Source: QHXW01 sp035280425 (lineage in GTDB: Bacteria > Acidobacteriota > Terriglobia > Bryobacterales > Bryobacteraceae). From it: a stretch of DNA of 64,000 nucleotides. Position numbers and translations under genes: made by a program. The notes under the pieces were generated by a model. That model worked only from the letters and a program-made list of their open reading frames with translations, was not told the origin of the DNA and did no database searches. The first letter of the stretch is position 1, and each line of letters starts with the position of its first letter. Shown piece by piece: positions 1-6,587 of this stretch. The stretch is taken from assembly GCA_035280425.1 (NCBI GenBank), contig DATEFW010000028.1, forward strand, positions 1 to 64,000, read 5' to 3'.

Positions 1-37
1 GGAGTTCCTCCAGCATGACTTTGCGTAATCGGGTCAC
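1..37 (-). CDS. Start of a probable tyrosine recombinase/integrase (partial)
   Basis: Only the first 12 codons lie in the window; the gene runs off the left edge on the minus strand. A GTG start at 37 is preceded 5 nt away by a strong AGGAGG. The peptide reads VTRLRKVMLEEL, which resembles the N-terminus of XerC-like integrases in Solibacter-type genomes ('TRLRKxMLEEL'). That likeness is from memory of the family and covers only 12 residues, so the identification is tentative. The start codon lies in one arm of a perfect inverted repeat (31-56). The truncated hydrolase on the other side fits a mobile-element boundary. Confidence 0.45.
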   Translation of the reverse strand, partial: MTRLRKVMLEEL

Positions 38-56
38 AAGAACCTCCTTGTGACCC
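31..56 (-). promoter_or_regulatory. Hairpin over the start codon of the left-edge gene
   Basis: Perfect 10-bp arms GGGTCACAAG and CTTGTGACCC are separated by a 6-nt loop. On the minus-strand transcript the Shine-Dalgarno sequence spans the end of the first arm and the loop, and the GTG start codon lies in the second arm. Folding would bury the start codon, a common way to keep translation of mobile-element genes low. There is no T-run, so it is unlikely to be a terminator. Confidence 0.5.
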
Positions 57-81
57 GTACAATACTGCTCCTGTCAGCCCA

Positions 82-666
82 TTGCCTCTGAGTTCATCGA
101 CGCGAAGCGTCCGCCGCGCCAGCGGCTTCGTTCTAGTCGGCAACTCGCTCGGCGGGTGGACGGCCATGGCGTTCACGCTGGCGCATCCCGAGCGCGTCAG
201 CCGGCTCGTTTTGGTGGATAGCGCGGGATACTCGTACGCGCGGCTGGGCGGTGAAAAATTCAGCCGCGATGCGCTGCTGGCTCTGGAGCCCTCGACTCTC
301 GAAGGTTGCCGCCAGTTGCTGAAGCTGATTTTTTACCACCAGCAGTCGATCACCGATGAGTCGGTCCGCCAGTTTTTCGCCGCCAAAATGCAGAAAAACG
401 ACAGTTACACGGTGGATCGTTTCATCGATTCCATTGTGCGCGGTGATGACGTTGTGGACGGCAAGCTGGGCGGCATTAAAGTGCCGGCGCTGATCGTTTG
501 GGGGCGGGAAGATGCGCTGATCCGGCTGCCGGCGGCGAAAGCGCTGGGCGAGGATATCGCCGGTTCAAAGACCGTAATACTGGATCAATGCGGCCACGTG
601 CCGCAAATGGAATGCGCCGCCCCTTTCAATGCCGCCCTTCTCGACTTTCTCGGCGGCGGGTCCTAA
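82..666 (+). pseudogene. 5'-truncated alpha/beta hydrolase
   Basis: The 194-residue frame carries the C-terminal two thirds of an alpha/beta hydrolase: nucleophile elbow GNSLGG at about residue 21, the acid in VWGREDAL, and the histidine in DQCGHVPQME. Family members are usually 260-300 residues, with the oxyanion HG motif and first strands before the elbow; those are absent. Only a TTG is available as a start at 82. Just upstream, another frame reads SEFIDA, which resembles the helix expected before the elbow, so a frameshift near 90-120 is possible as well as loss of the 5' end. The neighbouring probable integrase start supports disruption by an element. A working protein is unlikely. Confidence 0.7.
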
Positions 667-673
667 CGCAGCC

Positions 674-3025
674 CTACTGGCTCGCTCCTTCGTCCATCTG
701 CATCTGCGCCAGCGTGCCGGTAACGTTCAGCTCGCGCGAGCCGTTCGAAACGCGAATGAGCAGCCGGCCCTCGTCGTTTAGTGCGCCGCGACCCAGATAC
801 AGTTCCGATCCGGTGGACATTTCCAGCTCGGTGAAGCGCAACTTCGGGACCGGCTTCGCCCATTCAAACACGTAGCAGCCGGAGACGGACTGGAACTGAT
901 CGAGCGGCGCGGCGTCAAAATCCTGAGCGCTGAAAGAGCCTTCTGAACTCAAATTCGCCAGCAGCGCCGGGCCCGTTCCGTGAGTATCCAGCACTGCTTC
1001 TCCATCGAATTTACCGCCGGCCCAATCGACCGATTTCCAACGCGACGCCAGGCGGTACGCCGGTTCGTTGCCGCGAAAATCTACCGTTAATCTGCCGGTT
1101 ATCGAACCGTTCTGAAAATCCCCGGTGATGTCGGCCAGAGTAGCGGTTGTGCCGCGCCAAACCAGCCGGCCGCGGATGTCGTTCAACTCAACCGCAGCGA
1201 GTTTCATCGACCCGATCTCGAATTGGCCGTCCAGATGCCGGCCCTCGAGCCAGGCTGGAACCGGCGCGCGCCTGAATCCGAATGCGCGGGCGATCAGGCC
1301 GCGATTGCGCCGCAGTGTTGGCTGGAACAGGTTTTCCACTTCGCTCGCGTCCAGGCTCGCGACGGTCAGATGAAAACGGTGCGGGCGCGCCGAGTCAGCA
1401 TCAAAGCGGTACTCGCCAGTAGCCGAAACTCCGCCGAAGTTCGCATGAATCCGGTCGAGCACGACTCGCGTTCCCTCCAGTTGTGCGCGAGCCGATTCGA
1501 CGACCAAAGGTCCGGCTAAACCGGGAACCGGCATCTCGGCGTTCTGCAAATGGAAGATGCCTGACCATTCGCCCGCCAAGCCGCCCTGCCGCTCGTACCG
1601 CAGCTTGCCGCTCCAGGTCCCGGACTGCACCTGATCGAGCAACGGAACCGAGGCAAGCGACACCTGCGAACGCAATGAGGTCGCGGCCATCGAATCGGTG
1701 GCAATAGAAAGATCAAGCGCGCCGGTGTTCCAATCGTAATCGCCCTCGATGCGGGCCAGATCGTCGGCCGAGGTACGTGCGACGGCGGTGGGAAGGTGGA
1801 CGCGGCCGCCGTCAAACAGCAGCTTGGCTTGCTCGAAGCGGACCGGCGTTGAGTCCGGAATCGTGACGGACGCATCTTGAAAGGCTACTTGTCCCTGCCA
1901 GCTTCCCTGCCCCGCGTAGCCAATCGCGCCATCGATCGTTCCTTCCATCGTCAGGCCCGCGGGCAGCGGGGCACCCAAATGGCGCGCAAGCTGGAGCAGC
2001 GGCTGTAGCCGGAATTGATTCCAATTGAGCGCGACGCCCCAGTGCGTTTTGGAAAGATAATCCGCCACACGGAATCGTACCGCCAGCGGAGGCGCGTGTT
2101 CCGCCGCGGAATGCGAAGCGATTTCCAGCCTTTCAGCAGGCACATTCAGACGGCCTTCGAACTCAAACGGCCAGCTTGTTCCGCCCTGGGGAAGCAGGTC
2201 CCAGCGGTGTACGTCCTGGATATTGAGCGCGCCGTTGAGGTGCAGGTTTTCAAGAGACCCCGCAAGGTGTGCGCGCGCCGAGACCAGGCCATGGACTCCG
2301 ATGTCGCGCCCGTAAATCAAGCCGATCATCTCGTTCACGCCGCTCTCTTGCAGTTCGAAATCGGCTGCCAATTGCCCGGGAACCGAATGCTCTGGCTGCC
2401 ACCGTCCAGACGCGGTCAGGCTGCCGAAGCCGCGCGCCGGGCGGTCGGTGCGGGCCGGTTGCCCGGAAAAACGCGCTTCCCAGGCGCCGCCGGCGCCCGA
2501 AGGAGGCGCAGCGTCGAGATCGGCTTCCGTAATGTAAAAAATCGATTTCGTATTGCCAAACTTGAAATTGATCCGCCCGGAACGCACGTGGACCGCCGGA
2601 AGTGCGGCGAGATTGGTCCGATGCAGCAACGCTGCAAAATTCCATCGAGCGCCATCGTGCGTTTCGACACGCGTCAGATTCACGCTGGTGTCCTGGAGGC
2701 GCAGCGATGCAAAAACCAGCCGGCCGCTGAGCAGAGGCAAAATACGCGGGTGCGCTTCAAGCGAGTCCACATAAGCGAACGGCTCGCGCCCGAAAGCCGG
2801 GTCTTCCCCGATAATCACTTTGCTGATCGAAAAACCCGGTCCGGTAAGCAGCGTGAAATGCACGCTACCGATTTCGACCCGGCGGCCCAGGGCGGCTTCG
2901 AGACTGGCGCGGATCGGCCCGGCAAGGCCGTTAACGCTGCAAAACGGCGCAATAATTCCGAGCGCCAGCACCACTGCGCCGGCGATTCCTGCGGACTTTA
3001 CCACCCGCCGGGCGTTCCCGCTCAT
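674..3025 (-). CDS. AsmA-like outer-membrane biogenesis protein
   Basis: 783 residues with one N-terminal membrane segment (about residues 10-32). The typical AsmA opening follows, in which a short helix ending in LGRRVEIGSVHFTLL precedes a long beta-rich periplasmic region. A second AsmA-like repeat region lies near the C-terminus. AsmA/TamB-like proteins are thought to bridge the inner and outer membranes and help lipid or protein transport. The ATG overlaps the stop of the nucleotidyltransferase gene by ATGA, so it is the last gene of the xdhC operon, although no functional link to molybdenum enzymes is obvious. Confidence 0.8.
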   Translation of the reverse strand: MSGNARRVVKSAGIAGAVVLALGIIAPFCSVNGLAGPIRASLEAALGRRVEIGSVHFTLLTGPGFSISKVIIGEDPAFGREPFAYVDSLEAHPRILPLLSGRLVFASLRLQDTSVNLTRVETHDGARWNFAALLHRTNLAALPAVHVRSGRINFKFGNTKSIFYITEADLDAAPPSGAGGAWEARFSGQPARTDRPARGFGSLTASGRWQPEHSVPGQLAADFELQESGVNEMIGLIYGRDIGVHGLVSARAHLAGSLENLHLNGALNIQDVHRWDLLPQGGTSWPFEFEGRLNVPAERLEIASHSAAEHAPPLAVRFRVADYLSKTHWGVALNWNQFRLQPLLQLARHLGAPLPAGLTMEGTIDGAIGYAGQGSWQGQVAFQDASVTIPDSTPVRFEQAKLLFDGGRVHLPTAVARTSADDLARIEGDYDWNTGALDLSIATDSMAATSLRSQVSLASVPLLDQVQSGTWSGKLRYERQGGLAGEWSGIFHLQNAEMPVPGLAGPLVVESARAQLEGTRVVLDRIHANFGGVSATGEYRFDADSARPHRFHLTVASLDASEVENLFQPTLRRNRGLIARAFGFRRAPVPAWLEGRHLDGQFEIGSMKLAAVELNDIRGRLVWRGTTATLADITGDFQNGSITGRLTVDFRGNEPAYRLASRWKSVDWAGGKFDGEAVLDTHGTGPALLANLSSEGSFSAQDFDAAPLDQFQSVSGCYVFEWAKPVPKLRFTELEMSTGSELYLGRGALNDEGRLLIRVSNGSRELNVTGTLAQMQMDEGASQ

Positions 3026-3597
3026 GCCGACTCCAGCAGCCGCCGGTATGCGTCCGGATCGTCCACATCATCCAGAATTCCCGGATCGGCCATATCGATG
3101 TATTCGATCTCTTCCGCATGCCGGTGAATCACGACGCGCGCCTGCGACTCCGGCTGCAGCGCCAAAATTTCGGGAATGATCCGCCGCGAAATCCAAACCG
3201 GGTGGCCGTGCCGGCCGAGATACTGTGGAATGGCAATCGCCGCGCGCGACTCAACAAGCCGGGCGACGGTCTCGGGCTCGATGTTCGGATGATCCACCGG
3301 CGTGAACAGCACGCCGCCGGCATCGGCAGGAACGGCCTTCAGCCCGCACTGTAGGGAACTGAGCTGGCCGAGCTCGTAGTCCGGATTCAAAACGAACACC
3401 GCTTTGCCGGGCGAGCGCACACCCGCGCGGATCACTTCCGGCTCATGGCCCAGCACGACGATCACCGGCGAGCAGCGCGAGGAAAAGCAGCGGATCAGCC
3501 GGTCAAGAAAGGTTTCTCCGTGGAAATCCAGCAGTGCTTTGGGCGAACCCATGCGGCTCGACTCACCGGCCGCCAGAATCACCCCGGCCGGGCTCAC
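3022..3597 (-). CDS. MobA/MocA-like molybdenum cofactor nucleotidyltransferase
   Basis: A 191-residue protein beginning with the nucleotidyltransferase signature GVILAAGESSRMGSPK, followed by VLGHEPEVI and FTPVDHPNIEP (metal-binding Asp). This is the NTP_transf_3 fold; next to xdhC the usual role is CTP:molybdopterin cytidylyltransferase, making the cofactor of xanthine-dehydrogenase-type hydroxylases. The GTG start overlaps the xdhC stop (GTGA) and the end overlaps the AsmA start, so the three genes are translationally coupled. A MobA-type guanylyl or other sugar-nucleotide activity cannot be excluded from sequence alone. Confidence 0.8.
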   Translation of the reverse strand: MSPAGVILAAGESSRMGSPKALLDFHGETFLDRLIRCFSSRCSPVIVVLGHEPEVIRAGVRSPGKAVFVLNPDYELGQLSSLQCGLKAVPADAGGVLFTPVDHPNIEPETVARLVESRAAIAIPQYLGRHGHPVWISRRIIPEILALQPESQARVVIHRHAEEIEYIDMADPGILDDVDDPDAYRRLLESA

Positions 3598-4430
3598 TTC
3601 AGTAGTTTCCGCAGCGATTCGTCAGCGAAAATGGATTTCGACAGCGCGCGCCAGTCCGATTCCGCGATGCGCCGCACCGCGATCATCTCGGCCGCCACCG
3701 AAATCGCGATCTCTTCCGGCGAAACGGCTCCGATCTCCAGACCCATGGGCGCGAAAATCTTCTCCAGTTGCTGGCGCGAAACGCCTTCTTTTTCGAGCTC
3801 CTTCACCACGCCGATCACTTTGCGCTTGCTGCCGATCATGGCCACATAGCGCGCCTGCGTGTCCACGGCCCAGCGCAAGACGCGCATGTCGTCGCGATGC
3901 CCGCGCGTCACGATGATGACGTAGCTCGTCTCGTTGATGGGAAGCTTGGGAAAAACCGCTTCGTATTCTTCGGCGAAGATCTCATCGGCTTCCGGGAAGC
4001 GGTCGCGGTTGGCGAACGTGTCGCGATTGTCGATGATGGTGGTGGCAAACCCGGCCAGCGCGGCGATCTTGGAAAGGCTCTTCGAAATATGGCCCGCGCC
4101 GAAAATAAACGCGCGCGGCGGCGGAATTACCGGCTCGACAAACACGTCCAGTTGCCCTCCGCAGATCAGACCGTTATCGTACGCCGCTTCCTGGCCGAGA
4201 TTGAAACTCAGGTGCTTGGGTTTTTCAGTCTCGATCACCTCGCGCGCCGCGTTCCAAACTTCGGCTTCGACGCACCCGCCGCCGATCGTGCCGATCATCG
4301 AGCCGTCTTCGCGAACCAGCAGCTTGGCGCTCTCGTAGCTGGGAATGGAGCCGCGCACCTGCACGATGGTCGCCATGGCCGCTTTTTGGCCGAGACGGCG
4401 CAGCCGCACGATCTCGTCGTAAATGTCCAT
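3594..4430 (-). CDS. XdhC/CoxI family molybdenum-hydroxylase maturation factor
   Basis: 278 residues from the ATG at 4430. The N-terminal XdhC_CoxI domain contains VRGSIPSYESAKLLV and IGTIGGGCVEAEV; the C-terminal Rossmann domain contains FIFGAGHISKSL and TIIDNRD. XdhC proteins bind the molybdenum cofactor and help insert its sulfurated form into xanthine-dehydrogenase-type enzymes. No hydroxylase subunit is in the window. A longer reading back to 4475 lacks family sequence. TATAAT (4446-4441) ends 10 nt before the ATG with no Shine-Dalgarno, which also supports this start. Confidence 0.88.
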   Translation of the reverse strand: MDIYDEIVRLRRLGQKAAMATIVQVRGSIPSYESAKLLVREDGSMIGTIGGGCVEAEVWNAAREVIETEKPKHLSFNLGQEAAYDNGLICGGQLDVFVEPVIPPPRAFIFGAGHISKSLSKIAALAGFATTIIDNRDTFANRDRFPEADEIFAEEYEAVFPKLPINETSYVIIVTRGHRDDMRVLRWAVDTQARYVAMIGSKRKVIGVVKELEKEGVSRQQLEKIFAPMGLEIGAVSPEEIAISVAAEMIAVRRIAESDWRALSKSIFADESLRKLLK

Positions 4431-4440
4431 CCCGTAAGGA

Positions 4441-4446
4441 ATTATA
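4441..4446 (-). promoter_or_regulatory. -10 box of xdhC operon, short-leader type
   Basis: Perfect TATAAT on the minus strand, 10 nt before the xdhC ATG. Transcription starting 6-8 nt downstream would leave a leader of only a few nucleotides. No good -35 box is seen. Confidence 0.5.
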
Positions 4447-4639
4447 GCGAATGCTGGCTGTGCCCGAAACCACACGATGATGCCCTGGCGTCACAGACGG
4501 GCCGGCGGTTTCCCCGCCAATCACCGTCATTTGACCTGTGGAAACCCGCGTGCCACAACAGATTGCGCTAAGCCAGAGCGCCGCGCGCCGCCGGAACAGG
4601 AACGCCTTGCGCGGTGTCGAACAAGACGAGCCTAAATCT

Positions 4640-6142
4640 ATGCGCCTTCACCTTGCGATTCTTCTCAGCCTTGCTGCGCCGGCCTGCTTTTCCGCCGGCC
4701 CGGCGCTCACCATTTACAACCAGCAATTCGCCGTGGTTCGCGAAACCATCCCGCTGAATCTCAAACAGGGCGCGAATCAGGTGGAATTCACCGGAACCAC
4801 CGCGCAGCTCGAGCCCCAGTCGGTCATGCTGCGCGATCCTACCGGCGCCCGCGTCGTGCGCATCCTCGAGCAGAACTACCGCGCCGACCCTGTGTCGCTC
4901 GAGGCGCTCTTGCGGCGCTACGAAGGCCAGACCATCGACTTCCAGGTGCGCAATGGCGACCGCATCGAAACGGTAAGCGGCAAAATCATTCGCGCCGGCG
5001 GCGCTACCATCTCCCCGTGGTACGATCGCGTGGCGTTTACTCCTTACTACGGCCAGCCGCAACCGCAGCCGCCTGTTTCGCAGGCCATCATCGAAGTTGC
5101 CGGCAAGCTGCGCTTCGATCTTCCCGGCGTGCCGCTCTTCCCCGGCCTGGGCGCCGACATGATTCTCAAGCCGACGCTTAACTGGATCATCGAAACCGAC
5201 CGCGCCGGGCCGCTCGATGCCGAGCTGGCCTACGTTTCGGGCGGCTTCAACTGGAACGCCGATTACAACATCATCCAGAACCAGTCGAACGCGCTCGACA
5301 TCATCGGCTGGGTCACGCTCGCAAACAACAGCGGCAAGGAGTTTCAGAACGCGCATGTGAAGTTGATGGCCGGCGATGTACACAAGATCCAGCCGCCGTT
5401 TTCAGGACCTAGCGCCGGAATGATGATGGCGGGCGGTGTGGCTGGTGGAGTTCCCGGCGGCCCGCAGGTCACTGAAAAAACCTTCGACGAATATCATCTC
5501 TACACGCTCGAGCGCCCGTTGACCATTCACGATAAAGAATCGAAGCAGGTGGAATTCGTCCGCGCATCCGGCGTGAAATCGGAAGTGATTTACGTTTACG
5601 ACGGCGCCAAGATCGATTCGAACCGCTACGCCGGCTGGCAGCCCGAGATGATCCGCCAGGACCCGATGTACGGCACCATCTCTAACCCCAAAGTCTGGGT
5701 GATGCGCGAATTCATGAATTCCGACTCGAACCACCTCGGCATGCCGCTGCCCAAAGGCCGGGTCCGTTTTTATTGCCGTGATACCGATGCGCGCCTCGAG
5801 TTCACCGGCGAAGACAGCATCGATCACACACCGAAAGACGAAAAGATCCGCGTGTTCACCGGCGCCGCATTCGATCTGACCGGCGAGCGCAAGCGCACCG
5901 TCTTCCGCATCGACATGGGCCGCCAGATGATGGACGAAGCTTTCGAAATCAAGGTGCGCAACCACAAGAAAGAACCGGTCGAAGTGCGCGTGGTCGAGCA
6001 CCTGTACCGCTGGTCCACCTGGGAGATCACCGTGAACTCGATGCCCTATAACAAGACCGATGCCCAGACCATCGAATTCCGCGTGCCGCTCCAGCCGGAC
6101 GAGGAAAAGAAAATTACTTACGAAGCGCACTACACGTGGTGA
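4640..6142 (+). CDS. DUF4139 domain-containing secreted protein
   Basis: 500 residues from the ATG at 4640, chosen because it starts a clean signal peptide (MRLHLAILLSLAAPACFSA). The mature part opens with LTIYNQQFAVVRETIPL, the DUF4140-like beta region, followed by a DUF4139 region with DYNIIQNQSNALDIIGWVTL. The family has no known enzymatic activity; its members are exported, beta-rich and of unknown role. An insert near residues 255-275 is rich in Gly and Met. The gene stands alone between the divergent xdhC operon and the PadR operon. Confidence 0.8.
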   Translation: MRLHLAILLSLAAPACFSAGPALTIYNQQFAVVRETIPLNLKQGANQVEFTGTTAQLEPQSVMLRDPTGARVVRILEQNYRADPVSLEALLRRYEGQTIDFQVRNGDRIETVSGKIIRAGGATISPWYDRVAFTPYYGQPQPQPPVSQAIIEVAGKLRFDLPGVPLFPGLGADMILKPTLNWIIETDRAGPLDAELAYVSGGFNWNADYNIIQNQSNALDIIGWVTLANNSGKEFQNAHVKLMAGDVHKIQPPFSGPSAGMMMAGGVAGGVPGGPQVTEKTFDEYHLYTLERPLTIHDKESKQVEFVRASGVKSEVIYVYDGAKIDSNRYAGWQPEMIRQDPMYGTISNPKVWVMREFMNSDSNHLGMPLPKGRVRFYCRDTDARLEFTGEDSIDHTPKDEKIRVFTGAAFDLTGERKRTVFRIDMGRQMMDEAFEIKVRNHKKEPVEVRVVEHLYRWSTWEITVNSMPYNKTDAQTIEFRVPLQPDEEKKITYEAHYTW

Positions 6143-6168
6143 GAATGGATCGCGCGCTCAAGACCCCG

Positions 6169-6211
6169 TTGACTTTTCATCTTGTTCAGTATATATATCG
6201 ATTCATATATA
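6169..6211 (+). promoter_or_regulatory. padR-ADOP promoter with probable PadR operator
   Basis: TTGACT (6169-6174), a 17-nt spacer and TATATA (6192-6197) make a good sigma-70 promoter. An inverted repeat with 7-bp arms TATATAT (6192-6198) and ATATATA (6205-6211) and a 6-nt spacer overlaps the -10 box and the expected start site. This is where a PadR dimer would block transcription, so autoregulation of the PadR-ADOP operon is likely. Confidence 0.72.
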
Positions 6212-6218
6212 GACTGCC

Positions 6219-6587
6219 ATGCCCAAGCCGGCGTCCGCTGAAAGTTTCCTCCCGCTCAAGCCCAACTGGTTTCACGTCCTGCTCGCACTTGCGGACGAAG
6301 AGCAGCATGGTTACGGCATCATGCAGGAAGTTCTCGCGCGCACCGGCGGCAAAGTGCATCTCTGGCCTGCGACTCTTTACGGCACGCTCAAGCGGCTGAT
6401 CGACGAAGAGCTGATCGAAGAATCCGGCGAGCGCCCCACGCCCGAGCTGGATGACGCCCGCCGCCGCTACTACCGGCTCACCCGCCTCGGCCGCCGCGTT
6501 CTGGCCGCCGAAAGCGAGCGCCTGGAAGACCTGGTGCGGGCCGTCCACGCAAAGCGCGGCGTAGCCCGGCGCCGGGCGCAGTCATGA
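6219..6587 (+). CDS. PadR family transcriptional regulator
   Basis: 122 residues with a PadR winged helix: HVLLALADEEQHGYGIMQEVL (helices 1-2), GKVHLWPATLYGTLKRL (recognition helix) and the wing DARRRYYRLTRLGRRVL. It belongs to the short PadR-s1 type that is regularly encoded just upstream of ADOP permeases. It should bind the AT-rich inverted repeat over its own promoter and repress the operon. The stop overlaps the permease start (ATGA), so the two are translationally coupled. The inducer is unknown. Confidence 0.93.
   Translation: MPKPASAESFLPLKPNWFHVLLALADEEQHGYGIMQEVLARTGGKVHLWPATLYGTLKRLIDEELIEESGERPTPELDDARRRYYRLTRLGRRVLAAESERLEDLVRAVHAKRGVARRRAQS

Noticed and set aside
2015..3127. 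A 370-residue plus-strand frame
   Set aside because: It lies opposite the AsmA-like gene; composition is Arg-rich without any domain, as expected for a GC-rich antisense frame.
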